In this document: one piece after another, positions 47,625 through 56,389 of the stretch
Position numbering within the stretch: the first letter of the stretch is position 1
Layout of the letters: every line of letters starts with the position of its first letter
Assembly: GCF_900169265.1 (NCBI RefSeq)
Contig: NZ_FXYX01000008.1
Coordinates: 50,670-114,669, forward strand
Direction of reading: 5' to 3'
Source of the DNA: Brevibacterium iodinum ATCC 49514
Lineage (GTDB): Bacteria; Actinomycetota; Actinomycetes; Actinomycetales; Brevibacteriaceae
Length of the DNA stretch: 64,000 nt
Translations under genes and position numbers: made by a program
The notes under the pieces: generated by a model
The model's input: the letters and a program-made list of their open reading frames with translations, nothing else
The model's database searches: none
What the model was told of the DNA's origin: nothing

Positions 47625-49149
47625 CGCTATCACCCGCCCTGACATGCGAATCCGACCCATTGGCGCCGGCTTGTTCTGCGCTGCTGCGGTCGCCGAGCTC
47701 GAGGAGATCGGCCCCTATGGCCTCGAGGAACGCCTGATCGTGGCTGACCGCGACCACCGCGGAACCGTGTTCCAAGACATCGAGGAACATCTCCACCAAC
47801 CCCGCCCACGTCAGCGCATCCTGACCGAAGGTCGGCTCATCGACGATGAGCACCCGGGGCCGGGGAGCCAGCATCGCCGCCACCGATAGGCGTCGCTTCT
47901 CCCCACCTGAGAGACTCTGCGGATGAGCCTGCGTCAAGCCGGTGAGCCCGAGTCCCTCAAGAAGTTCATCCACCCGAGCCTGCGACTCGGCGGCAGACCA
48001 CCCGGCCAGTCGGGGACCCAGCTCGAGTTCGGTCGCCACGCTCGAGGTGAGGAACTGGTGCGCCGGTTCCTGGAAGACCATGCCGATGCGCGCCGCCAAC
48101 TGCTTCGACGGCCAGGCGAAAGGCCGGGCCCGTTTGGCTCCTTCCCGCAGGGCCGCCTCGGCGCTGACCTGCCCGGAGAATTCGGGCAGCAGCCCCGCCA
48201 AGGTCAGGGCCGTCGTCGATTTGCCTGCCCCGTTCGCACCGACGATTCCGAGCGCCTGACCGGCACGCAGGCTCAGCTCCAGGCCGGCCGCGGTGGGGGC
48301 GGCCATGCGCGGTCGAGCAACGCTGAGCCGATGGGTGCGCAGCAGAACCTCGCCGAGGCGGCACGACGTTCCGCCGATTCGGTCGATCCCGCCTCGGCGC
48401 GGGGTGGGGGAGCGCCGCGGCATCCAGATTCCGCAGTCGATGAGCGTCTCGGTCAGGTCCGGATCGGAGAAGATCTGCGAGGGCGGACCTTGGGCGACGA
48501 TTCCGTCACGGCCGAGCACGATGACCCGGTCGGCGTGATCGATCCACAGCTCCACCCGGTGTTCGACGACGAGCATGGTCGCCTGTGTCTCGGCCTGCAC
48601 GGTGAGCACGGCATCGCGGACCTCGGCGGCCGAGGCGGGATCGATATTGGCCGTCGGTTCATCGAGGACGATGACCTCCGGGGCCATCGCATGGATCCCG
48701 GCCAGAGCCAGCCGCTGCTTCTGCCCGCCGGACAGAGCGGCACTCGGATGCTCCGGCGGCAAATCGAGCCCCATCGCCCGCAGAGATCTGGGAACCTGAG
48801 CCTTGATTGTCTCGGACGGGAGTCCGAGGTTCTCCATCCCGAACGCCACATCATCACCGATGCGGGAGAAGATCACCTGCGAATCGGGATCTTGGAGGAC
48901 CAGCCCGGTGTTGCCTCGGCGAGGATCCGGTCTTTCGCCGCCGACGAGGAGTTCACCGGTGGCCTCACCCGATTCCTCGGGCAGGACACCGGCGACAGCG
49001 TGAAGGAACGTCGATTTGCCGGCCCCGGAGGCACCGAGCAGCAGCACCTTCTCTCCGGCCGTGATCTGCAGATCGAACGGTCCGACTGCCGGCCGGTCAC
49101 GGTCGGTGTGTGTCCATGAGAAGCCGGCGGCCGTGATCGGCAGCGCCAT
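47617..49149 (-). CDS. ykoD: ECF transporter ATPase with two fused ABC domains (YkoD-like)
   Basis: 510-residue fusion of EcfA-type ATPases. First domain: Walker A GASGAGKST at 39-47, signature LSGGQKQRLALA, Walker B VIVLDEPTANID. Second domain: Walker A GANGAGKST at 304-312, signature LSGGEKRRLSVA, Walker B VLIVDEPTFGQD. Both sites look functional. It powers uptake by YkoE/YkoC. The ATG at 49149 shares its A with the ykoE stop (TGATG); the long upstream in-frame extension lies inside ykoE and is discarded. Confidence 0.93.
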   Translation of the reverse strand: MALPITAAGFSWTHTDRDRPAVGPFDLQITAGEKVLLLGASGAGKSTFLHAVAGVLPEESGEATGELLVGGERPDPRRGNTGLVLQDPDSQVIFSRIGDDVAFGMENLGLPSETIKAQVPRSLRAMGLDLPPEHPSAALSGGQKQRLALAGIHAMAPEVIVLDEPTANIDPASAAEVRDAVLTVQAETQATMLVVEHRVELWIDHADRVIVLGRDGIVAQGPPSQIFSDPDLTETLIDCGIWMPRRSPTPRRGGIDRIGGTSCRLGEVLLRTHRLSVARPRMAAPTAAGLELSLRAGQALGIVGANGAGKSTTALTLAGLLPEFSGQVSAEAALREGAKRARPFAWPSKQLAARIGMVFQEPAHQFLTSSVATELELGPRLAGWSAAESQARVDELLEGLGLTGLTQAHPQSLSGGEKRRLSVAAMLAPRPRVLIVDEPTFGQDALTWAGLVEMFLDVLEHGSAVVAVSHDQAFLEAIGADLLELGDRSSAEQAGANGSDSHVRAGDSGE

Positions 49150-49778
49150 CAGCGCAGTCGGCCTGAGGCGAAGGAGCTGAGCGCTCCGGTAGCCGCGATC
49201 GCCCGGTAGGCGAACCAGGCGCCGATCCCGGAGATGACGAGGCCGGAGACGATCGCGCAGACGGCGTAGATCGCCTGGAAGGCGAACTGCCATTCGGCGT
49301 TGTACATGATGTTCTCGCTCACTGCCATGAACGCAGCCGCCAGCATGCCCGAAGCGGCGGTTACCCACAGGGTGAAGCGCTTGTAGCCGAAGGCGGCGAA
49401 GACGAGTTCGGCACCGAGACCCTGCAGCAGACCCGAGAGCAGAACTGTCGCTCCGAAGTGGGAGCCGAGGACGGCTTCGACGATGGCGGCGATGAGTTCG
49501 CACAGGAGCGCGGCACCGGGTTTGCGGATGATGGCACCGGCGAGCGGACCGGCCAGCACCCAGAGTCCTGCGATGAGACCGATCGACGGCGGGAATGCCT
49601 GGAAGGCGAGTTCGAGGACCTTCCAGCTCAGCGCCAACACCCAGAACACAAGCCCCACGGCAATGCCGAGAACGGCGGTGGTGACATAGTCGACGACCCG
49701 CCACTGTTTGGATTTCGGCGCCGCGGTGAAGGCGCGTGAAGAGGTGGGGGTGGTGCTCGGCGTGGTGGTGTTCGGCAT
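49149..49778 (-). CDS. ykoE: ECF transporter substrate-binding component YkoE (thiamine/HMP)
   Basis: 209-residue S-component with about five membrane helices: WRVVDYVTTAVLGIAVGLVFW, IGLIAGLWVLAGPLAGAIIRKPGAAL and a GSHFGATVLLSGLLQGLGAELVF segment match the YkoE family that binds hydroxymethylpyrimidine/thiamine. A Thr/Ser-rich N terminus precedes helix 1. The gene lies directly downstream of a TPP riboswitch, confirming a thiamine-related substrate. First gene of the ykoE-D-C operon. Confidence 0.92.
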   Translation of the reverse strand: MPNTTTPSTTPTSSRAFTAAPKSKQWRVVDYVTTAVLGIAVGLVFWVLALSWKVLELAFQAFPPSIGLIAGLWVLAGPLAGAIIRKPGAALLCELIAAIVEAVLGSHFGATVLLSGLLQGLGAELVFAAFGYKRFTLWVTAASGMLAAAFMAVSENIMYNAEWQFAFQAIYAVCAIVSGLVISGIGAWFAYRAIAATGALSSFASGRLR

Positions 49779-49815
49779 TGTGCCTCCTCATTTCAAGGAG
49801 GGGTGAAGAGTCTCG

Positions 49816-49905
49816 ACTTCCTTCGGCGGTGCTAACCGCATCAGGTTCGAGGGTCTGCAGCTTCTTCTGCACTCTCAGCGCCCCTGACGGCGCTCCCCTG
49901 TCGTA
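49816..49905 (-). promoter_or_regulatory. TPP riboswitch (THI element)
   Basis: On the minus strand the leader of ykoE contains the conserved THI blocks in order: GGGGAGC with its partner in P1, CTGAGAGT (pyrimidine-sensing helix), ACCCTCGAACCTGAT, GCGGTTAGCACCGC and the closing CGAAGGAAG. Binding of thiamine pyrophosphate should reduce transporter expression. The Shine-Dalgarno AAGGAGG lies 15-20 nt farther downstream, so sequestration of the ribosome site or termination are both possible. Confidence 0.93.
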
Positions 49906-49911
49906 GCCACC

Positions 49912-49917
49912 ACTGTA
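49912..49917 (-). promoter_or_regulatory. Candidate -10 element of the riboswitch-ykoEDC operon
   Basis: TACAGT on the minus strand, about 7 nt before the first riboswitch base, a sensible distance for a transcription start at the riboswitch edge. Confidence 0.45.
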
Positions 49918-50055
49918 CAACAGGGGAGCGGAGCAGCGACCGGGATCCGTGGCGACGGGGAGGCCGGGGGCGGTCATCGAGGATTCACTTCCCGTTCCCA
50001 TTCCCGTCGATGGGCCTCGAACAACCGGACACTACTGGTCAGTAGGAATGGGCGG

Positions 50056-52098
50056 GTGAATACGCATCGACTTAAGAGACCGCTCAGTGCCCTGTCCGCC
50101 GCTACCCTGCTCGCCGCTCTGGTGGCGGCCCCGGTTCCCGTGCGTGCCGAACCATCTCTCGGTTCCGGAGGGTCGACCGCGACCCAGGGCACGAATGCCG
50201 ACTCTGCTCAGGCTCCCAGCCCGGACCGAACGGATTCGCCCGCCGAGGCGGATGCGGGGAGTGAGGCGATCACCGATCCCGTACTGCAGGTCGGGGCCGA
50301 CTCCACGGCGCGCAATCTCTCGTGGATGAGCGAGAGTGCCGGCGGGGGAGAGGTCCGGTGGGCGCCGGCGAGTGAGCTCGACGGCGGAAAGCTCCCCGCC
50401 GATGCTGACAAGGCTGAGACCACGGACTCGGGCCTTGCCACCGACCTCAAGCGTCACTTCAACCATGCGAGCATGACCGACCTGAAACCTGGCACTGACT
50501 ACGCCTACCAGGTCGGCAGCGAAGAGGACGGGTACACCGAGGTGGAGCAGTTCGCCACAGGATCTGCTGGAGGAGACGACGAATTCCTCGTCTTCGGCGA
50601 CCCCCAGGTCGGCGCCGGAGGCGGGGATCCCGACGACGCTGCCGGTTGGGACCGGACCCTGTCTTCGGCAGCGGCCACCGCCGATGACCCGAGCTTCATC
50701 TACTCGCTGGGAGACCAGGTCAACTCCGCCGGCAACCAGGAGCAGTACGCTCAATACCTGGCACCGGAAGCGACCCGGACGATCCCGCAGGCAACGACGA
50801 TCGGCAACCACGATGTGTCATCGAAAGCCTACGAACAGCACTTCAACCGCCCCAATGTCAGCCAGGATCACGGCGGTGGCGGCGTCATCACCTCCGGCGG
50901 CGACTACTGGTTCATCGAGGACGGGGTCCTGTTCCTCAACATCAACTCGAACAGCCCGGACATGGATGCCCACGCCGAGTTCATCGACGAGGTCGTCGCC
51001 GAGCACGGTGACCAGGCACGGTGGACGGTTCTCGGGTTCCATCACTCGATCTATTCGACGGCAACCCATTGGAGCGACCTCGATGTGAAGCGGCTGCGGA
51101 AGGCGATCCCTCCGGTCGCGGCCCGCAATGACATCGACCTCGTCGTCTCCGGCCACGACCACATCTATAACCGCACCTTCCTCATGGACGGCGAAGGCAA
51201 GCCCGTTGAGGGCTCCGAAGCAGGAGCCGAGGAAGAGAAAGAGGACGGGCAGACGCTCTACCTCACGCTGACCTCGTCATCTGGGTCGAAGTTCTATGAC
51301 TACGTTCCCGGCCTCGGCTGGGAAGGCAAGAGCGTTCACAATGACGTGCCCGCCTTCACCCGAGTCCGGGTCAGCGACGAGGCGCTGCGGGCGACGACCT
51401 ATGAGGTGCCGGCAGGTGGGGCACCGGCCGACGGTCAACGCGCGGAAGCGCAGGCCGTCTCCGAGCAGATCGACGATGTCGAACTCAGGCGCGCCGAGGC
51501 GGAAGAACCAGCCCCGGATGACGACGCGGAGGCCGACGCCGGTTCCGGAGCCGGCGCCGAAGCCGACGCCGCGGCGGATGGTTCGGACGCCGAATCAGAC
51601 GCCGGTGCGGGGGCCGGGGCTGAAGCGGATGGCCCTGATGCCGGATCAGAGGCCGGCGCCGGAGTCGAAGCGGATGGCGCGGGAGAAGACGCAGACGCCG
51701 GCGCGGCGGGGGCCGGAGCCGACGGTTCGGAGAGCGATTCGGACGGTTCGGACGACGGTGCGGTATCGGCAGATACCGATGGCGGCACTAACGCAACCGG
51801 TTCGAATGCCGACGCTGATGCCGCAGGCGCCAACGACGACGGGAACGGAACAGACTCGGGGACAGCAGATGCCGGCACCGCCGACTCTGGCGCCGAGGCA
51901 AGCGGTACCGAGGCGAACGCCGCAGGAACGGGCGATGATTCGGATTCCTCCGGGACCGCCTCGGCCGGTGGGGGCGGAGACCTGCCCCGCACCGGCGGTG
52001 GGTTCGCACTGCCCTTGGCTGTCGGCGCGGGGGCGCTGGCACTCGGCGCGACGCTCCTCGTTGTGAGCCGTCGCCGCCGAGGTGCCGGGCTCAGCTGA
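50056..52098 (+). CDS. Secreted metallophosphoesterase with LPxTG cell-wall anchor
   Basis: 680 residues. Signal peptide (about 1-32), purple-acid-phosphatase-like N-terminal beta domain (about 70-170), then a calcineurin-type phosphoesterase: FGDPQVGAGGGDP, LGDQVNSAGNQ, TIGNHDVSSK, GFHHSIYS and SGHDHIYNR supply the two-metal site. From about residue 475 there is a long Ala/Asp/Gly/Glu low-complexity stalk, then LPRTG at 643-647, a hydrophobic segment and RRRR, a textbook sortase signal. Likely a wall-displayed phosphatase scavenging phosphate. GTG 50056 has AGGAATGGG upstream. Confidence 0.9.
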   Translation: MNTHRLKRPLSALSAATLLAALVAAPVPVRAEPSLGSGGSTATQGTNADSAQAPSPDRTDSPAEADAGSEAITDPVLQVGADSTARNLSWMSESAGGGEVRWAPASELDGGKLPADADKAETTDSGLATDLKRHFNHASMTDLKPGTDYAYQVGSEEDGYTEVEQFATGSAGGDDEFLVFGDPQVGAGGGDPDDAAGWDRTLSSAAATADDPSFIYSLGDQVNSAGNQEQYAQYLAPEATRTIPQATTIGNHDVSSKAYEQHFNRPNVSQDHGGGGVITSGGDYWFIEDGVLFLNINSNSPDMDAHAEFIDEVVAEHGDQARWTVLGFHHSIYSTATHWSDLDVKRLRKAIPPVAARNDIDLVVSGHDHIYNRTFLMDGEGKPVEGSEAGAEEEKEDGQTLYLTLTSSSGSKFYDYVPGLGWEGKSVHNDVPAFTRVRVSDEALRATTYEVPAGGAPADGQRAEAQAVSEQIDDVELRRAEAEEPAPDDDAEADAGSGAGAEADAAADGSDAESDAGAGAGAEADGPDAGSEAGAGVEADGAGEDADAGAAGAGADGSESDSDGSDDGAVSADTDGGTNATGSNADADAAGANDDGNGTDSGTADAGTADSGAEASGTEANAAGTGDDSDSSGTASAGGGGDLPRTGGGFALPLAVGAGALALGATLLVVSRRRRGAGLS

Positions 52099-52121
52099 TC
52101 AGCACAGCCTTGCTGATCAGC
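52094..52121. terminator. Repeat hairpin between convergent genes
   Basis: The self-complementary decamer GCTGATCAGC occurs at 52094-52103 and 52112-52121, allowing a 10-bp stem with an 8-nt loop, overlapping the stop of the phosphoesterase gene and facing the stress-protein gene. Confidence 0.5.
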
Positions 52122-52134
52122 ACGGCGCCGCCGA

Positions 52135-53094
52135 TCAGCTCGGAACCACCATGACCGGGCCTTCGGCATGGTTGAGGACTCCACGCGAGACGGATCCCAG
52201 CAGAGCGCTGCGGATCCTTCCGCGCCCACGGGTTCCCATCACCGTGAGCTGTGCGCGCGAGGTGATCTCGACGAGGGTCTCAGTCGGATCGCCGACCGGC
52301 ACCGAGGTGGTCACCGTCAGATCTGGGAACTGTTCCGACAGCGTCGCGGCTTCCTTCTCAAGTGATTCGGTCAGCTGCCGCTGCCGGCGCGCGGTGACCT
52401 CGGAGCTGAGTTCGAGGTCGGGGTACCAGTAGAGCCATTCCTCTCCGGCTGGAAGCACGGCGATGACCTCGAGAGGAGCCCTGCGCACTGCGGCCTCGGC
52501 GGCGGCAGTGACCATCGCGACCCGAGCGGGCTCCGAGCCGTCGACGGCCACGGCCACCGGTCCATGCGACTCAGACGACGTGGCGTGGTGAGGGATGACG
52601 ATCGTCGGACAGTGGGCGTGAGCTGGCACAGCGGTTGACACCGAACCGAGGGCCCGGCCCACGAATCCGCCGCGACCGCGCGCACCGACGATGATGATCT
52701 CGGCATCGGCACTCAACGTGGTGATGACCCCCGCGGCATCGCCCGGAGCAGTGCGGAAGCTCTTCTCCCCGGGATGGTCACGGACGAGCTCGACCGCCTC
52801 CGCGAGGGTCTTCTCCGCTTGCTTCCTCGCCTTCTCGTCTTCCGGCTCGCTGGGAATCGACGCCATGTTCGGATAGATCATCGTCGGCAACGGATAGGCG
52901 GTCACGACGGTCAGTGCGGTCTTCCGGCGGGCGGCCTCCGCAGCGCCGAAGCGTACTGCGAGTGCCGCGAGTTCGGAGCCGTCGAAGCCGACGAGGACGC
53001 CGAACTCCCGATCGCGACCGGACTCGGACGCTTTGCGTCCGGCCGATCGTGCTTCGGCGGTGGTGGACTCGGGCATGGGGGACTGAGCAGACAT
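52135..53094 (-). CDS. Universal stress protein, tandem UspA domains
   Basis: 319 residues with two UspA domains (about 30-165 and 172-318). Each has the ATP-binding G-x2-G-x9-G(S/T) motif: GARGRGGFVGRALGSVS in the first and GTRGRGRIRSALLGSVS in the second. Domains begin FGVLVGFDGSELA and PVAVAVDGSEPA. Members help survival under growth arrest or hypoxia; specific role unknown. The N terminus carries an about 25-residue Ser/Ala/Glu extension. Confidence 0.92.
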   Translation of the reverse strand: MSAQSPMPESTTAEARSAGRKASESGRDREFGVLVGFDGSELAALAVRFGAAEAARRKTALTVVTAYPLPTMIYPNMASIPSEPEDEKARKQAEKTLAEAVELVRDHPGEKSFRTAPGDAAGVITTLSADAEIIIVGARGRGGFVGRALGSVSTAVPAHAHCPTIVIPHHATSSESHGPVAVAVDGSEPARVAMVTAAAEAAVRRAPLEVIAVLPAGEEWLYWYPDLELSSEVTARRQRQLTESLEKEAATLSEQFPDLTVTTSVPVGDPTETLVEITSRAQLTVMGTRGRGRIRSALLGSVSRGVLNHAEGPVMVVPS

Positions 53095-53251
53095 CTCGCA
53101 CCTCTCGATCGGGGCCTGTCCAACCCAGACGCCGACGACGGCCCCGACTGGCGGTATCGTCCGCGTCGCTTTCAGTCTACCAAGACTGTTCTACAACTTG
53201 TAGAAAAAACGTGGGGTGAGAGGGTTCGTCTCACCTGGGCGTGCATCTGGC

Positions 53252-53791
53252 TCAGACGCGGAAGCCCAGATGGGCCAGTGCGATGCGCAGGATATGGTCC
53301 TGGCCGTAGCAGAGCTCGCCGACGATATCGGTACGCAGGGTCTCCTCGGGGGTCAGCCAATCGAGGCTGAGGGCATCGGCCCGCGGGGTGCATTCGCCGC
53401 GGACCTCCATGACGAAGCACATGGCGATCGCATGCTGGCGCGGATCATGGAGGAGAGCCGAACCCTCGGTGGGGAAGTACTCGGCGATGTGGAACGGGCT
53501 GATCGCAGGCGGAATGACCGGCAGCGCCATCGGGCCGAGGTCGTTCTCGGCGTGACGCACCAGTGCGGTGCGGATGGTCTCGTGGAAGCGGATCCGCCCG
53601 CCCACGACCTCCCGTCCGAGGGTGCCGTCCTCGAGGCTGCGCAGCAGCAGGCCGATGCGTTCGACATTGCCGGTCTCGCCCACCCGCACCGGAATGGCGT
53701 TGACGTAGGGGATCGGCATGCGTCTGCGCAGGCGAGCGTATTCCGCGTCGTCGAACCAGTTCTCGTCGAAGTCCAGGGCAGTCCGAGTCAT
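53252..53791 (-). CDS. Nudix-like (DUF4916-type) protein
   Basis: 179 residues beginning MTRTALDFDENWFDDAEYARL with IPYVNAIPVRVGETG and SLEDGTLGREVVGGRIRFHETIRTALVRHAENDLG. The GGRIRFHETIRTALVRHAENDLG region corresponds to the Nudix box but departs from the catalytic GX5EX7REUXEEXGU pattern, as in DUF4916. So hydrolase activity is doubtful. Longer in-frame starts exist up to 53914, but residues before MTRTALD are not family-like. Divergent from prpD, sharing a promoter region that has a MarR-type palindrome. Confidence 0.75.
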   Translation of the reverse strand: MTRTALDFDENWFDDAEYARLRRRMPIPYVNAIPVRVGETGNVERIGLLLRSLEDGTLGREVVGGRIRFHETIRTALVRHAENDLGPMALPVIPPAISPFHIAEYFPTEGSALLHDPRQHAIAMCFVMEVRGECTPRADALSLDWLTPEETLRTDIVGELCYGQDHILRIALAHLGFRV

Positions 53792-53873
53792 GACCCAATA
53801 TTCCCACAACCATCCCTCGCGGCAGAAGACCATGAAGGCCCTGTTGGTGAACTGGGACACGCTTCGGGTAAAA

Positions 53874-53891
53874 TATCTTGATGTCGAGATA
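53874..53891. promoter_or_regulatory. MarR-type palindrome upstream of prpDBC
   Basis: TATCTTGATGTCGAGATA: 14 of 18 positions symmetric, the four exceptions being transitions. It closely resembles the TATCTTGATATCAAGATA-type operator of MarR regulators. 96 bp before prpD and 82 bp before the Nudix-like gene start. Confidence 0.6.
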
Positions 53892-53987
53892 AATTTCCGA
53901 CCATGCACCATCACGAGAAGTGACGTGGCCTACAGTTGTGTCAGCACTATGTGACCATTTCCGGTCAAGGACTATGAAGGGGTATCC

Positions 53988-55484
53988 ATGATCAATCATG
54001 AAGTCCGCACCTACAAGAGCTCAGAGAACCTGGCTCGCGAAGATCAGCTCGCATGGAAGATCGCCGAGGTCGCATCCGACCCGACGCCCGTCGACTCCGA
54101 TGTCACCGAGATGGTCATCAACCGCGTCATCGACAACGCTGCCGTGGCTGCAGCTTCCGTGCGCCGCTCCGCTCCGACCCACGCACGCGAGCAGGCTCAG
54201 ACCCACCCGTTCAACCCCGGTGCCAACATCTTCGGCCTGCCGGTGAGTGACCGCTTCTCACCCGAATGGGCCGCTTGGGCCAACGGCGTGGCAGTGCGCG
54301 AACTCGACTTCCACGACACCTTCCTCGCCGCAGAGTACTCACACCCCGGTGACAACATCCCGGCCGTGCTCGCAGTCGCCCAGCACAAGGGCATCGGCGG
54401 CAAGGACCTCATCAACGGCATCGCCACCGGCTACGAGATCCAGGTCGACCTCGTCAAGGGAATGTGCCTGCACGAGCACAAGATCGACCACGTCGCCCAC
54501 CTCGGCCCCTCGGCCGCAGCCGGCATCGGTTCCCTGCTCCACCTGCCCACGGAGATCACCTTCCAGGCTGTTCAGCAGGCCCTGCACGTGACCACCGCGA
54601 CCCGCCAGTCGCGCAAGGGCGAGATCTCGTCCTGGAAGGCCCACGCTCCTGCCTTCGCCGGCAAGATGGCCGTCGAGGCTGTCGACCGTGCGATGCGCGG
54701 CGAGGGCGCACCGAACCCGATCTACGAAGGTGAAGACGGCTTCATCGCCTGGATCCTCTCAGGCCCCGAAGCCCGCTACACCATCCCGCTGCCGGGCAAG
54801 GGCGAAGCCAAGCGCGCGATCCTCGACACCTACACCAAGGAGCACTCGGCCGAGTACCAGGCCCAGGCGCTCATCGACCTCGCCCGCAAGCTCGGCGGAC
54901 AGATCGAGGACCTGTCGAAGATCAAGCGCATCGTCATCCACACCTCGCACCACACCCACTACGTCATCGGCACCGGTGCAAACGATCCGCAGAAGATGGA
55001 TCCCAAGGCCAGCCGTGAGACCCTCGACCACTCGATCATGTATATCTTCGCGGTGGCCATGCAGGACCAGGGCTGGCACCACGAGCACTCGTACGCTCCC
55101 GAGCGCGCCGGTCGTCCCGACACCGTCGAACTGTGGCACAAGATCGAGACCACCGAGGATCCCGAGTGGACCCGCCGTTACCACTCGATCGACCCGAACG
55201 AGAAGGCCTTCGGCGGACGCGTGGAGATCGAATTCGAGGACGGCTCGACGCTGGTCGACGAGATCGCCGTCGCCGACGCTCACCCCTTCGGCGCCCGTCC
55301 CTTCGCCCGTGCGAACTACATCGAGAAGTTCAAGACCCTGGCCGAGGGCATCGTCTCCGACTCGGAGCAGGCTCGCTTCATCGATCTGGCCGAGAACCTC
55401 GAGAGCCTCGACGCCAAGGGCGTCGGCGAACTCAGCTTCGTCGTCGACGGACTCGAGCACAGCGGATCGAAGGGCATCTTCTGA
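53988..55484 (+). CDS. prpD: 2-methylcitrate dehydratase (MmgE/PrpD family)
   Basis: Dehydrates 2-methylcitrate in the methylcitrate cycle that consumes propionyl-CoA. 498 residues, usual PrpD length; N-terminal helical MmgE/PrpD domain ([59 protein letters not shown], given in parts) and a C-terminal domain ([15 protein letters not shown]). ATGA-like AAGGGGT ribosome site precedes ATG 53988. The TGA overlaps prpB's ATG (TGATG), so prpD leads a coupled operon. Confidence 0.95.
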   Translation: MINHEVRTYKSSENLAREDQLAWKIAEVASDPTPVDSDVTEMVINRVIDNAAVAAASVRRSAPTHAREQAQTHPFNPGANIFGLPVSDRFSPEWAAWANGVAVRELDFHDTFLAAEYSHPGDNIPAVLAVAQHKGIGGKDLINGIATGYEIQVDLVKGMCLHEHKIDHVAHLGPSAAAGIGSLLHLPTEITFQAVQQALHVTTATRQSRKGEISSWKAHAPAFAGKMAVEAVDRAMRGEGAPNPIYEGEDGFIAWILSGPEARYTIPLPGKGEAKRAILDTYTKEHSAEYQAQALIDLARKLGGQIEDLSKIKRIVIHTSHHTHYVIGTGANDPQKMDPKASRETLDHSIMYIFAVAMQDQGWHHEHSYAPERAGRPDTVELWHKIETTEDPEWTRRYHSIDPNEKAFGGRVEIEFEDGSTLVDEIAVADAHPFGARPFARANYIEKFKTLAEGIVSDSEQARFIDLAENLESLDAKGVGELSFVVDGLEHSGSKGIF

Positions 55485-56389
55485 TGCTCGGCGCACAGGC
55501 AACCCCCGCCGAGCGCCGCGCCAAGTTCCGCGAGCTGCTCGCGGGCGATGACATCGTCCAGTTCCCCGGCGCCATCAACCCGATCAACGCTCAGATCATC
55601 GAGCAGACCGGTTTCGAAGGCGTCTACATCTCCGGCGGTGCGTTCTCCGCGGCCATGGGTCTGCCCGACATCGGGCTGACCACCCTCACCGAGGTGGCCG
55701 ACCACGGACGCAATATCGCCCGGGTGACGAACCTGCCGACCTTCATCGACGCCGACACCGGATGGGGCGAGGCTATGAATGTGGCCCGCACCGTCCAGGA
55801 GTTCGAGGATGCCGGAATCTCGGGCATGCACCTGGAGGACCAGGTCAACCCGAAGCGCTGCGGCCACCTCGACGGCAAGGAGGTCGTGACCGCGGCCGAG
55901 ATGTCCAAGCGCATCAAGGCCGCCGTCAAGGGACGCCGGGATGAGAACTTCGTCATCTGCGCCCGCACGGATGCCCGTGCAGGAGAGGGCCTCGACGCCG
56001 CGATCGACCGGGCCAAGGCCTATGCCGACGCGGGAGCGGACATGATCTTCCCCGAGGCGATGCGCGACCTCGGCGAGTTCGAGAAGTTCGCCTCGTCCGT
56101 CGATGTGCCGATCCTGGCGAATATGACGGAATTCGGAAAGAGCGAACTGTTCACCACTGAGCAGTTGGCGAATGTCGGAGTCAAACTTGTGATCTACCCG
56201 GTCACGACTCTGCGCATCGCCATGGGTGCGATCAAATCGGGCCTGCAGACCATTCGGGACAAGGGCACTCAGGTGGACCTGCTCGAGGGCATGCAGACCC
56301 GTGCGGACCTGTACGACACGATCGACTACTCGGCGTACAACGAATTCGACGCCGCAGTTTTCAACTTCTCACAGGAGGGTCACCAGTGA
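55484..56389 (+). CDS. prpB: 2-methylisocitrate lyase
   Basis: Cleaves 2-methylisocitrate to pyruvate and succinate. 301 residues of the PEP mutase/isocitrate lyase superfamily: FPGAINPINAQIIEQTGFEGVYISGGAFS, DADTGWGEAMNV (metal-binding Asp), and the catalytic PKRCGH loop (Cys in NPKRCGHLDGKE). LYDTIDYSAYNEFDA at the end is typical of PrpB. Start ATG 55484 overlaps the prpD stop, and its TGA is overlapped by prpC's GTG. Confidence 0.96.
   Translation: MLGAQATPAERRAKFRELLAGDDIVQFPGAINPINAQIIEQTGFEGVYISGGAFSAAMGLPDIGLTTLTEVADHGRNIARVTNLPTFIDADTGWGEAMNVARTVQEFEDAGISGMHLEDQVNPKRCGHLDGKEVVTAAEMSKRIKAAVKGRRDENFVICARTDARAGEGLDAAIDRAKAYADAGADMIFPEAMRDLGEFEKFASSVDVPILANMTEFGKSELFTTEQLANVGVKLVIYPVTTLRIAMGAIKSGLQTIRDKGTQVDLLEGMQTRADLYDTIDYSAYNEFDAAVFNFSQEGHQ

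Noticed and set aside
51500..51970. GC-rich repeats at the 3' end of the phosphoesterase gene considered as a non-coding repeat array
   Set aside because: They encode the low-complexity stalk in frame right up to LPRTG.
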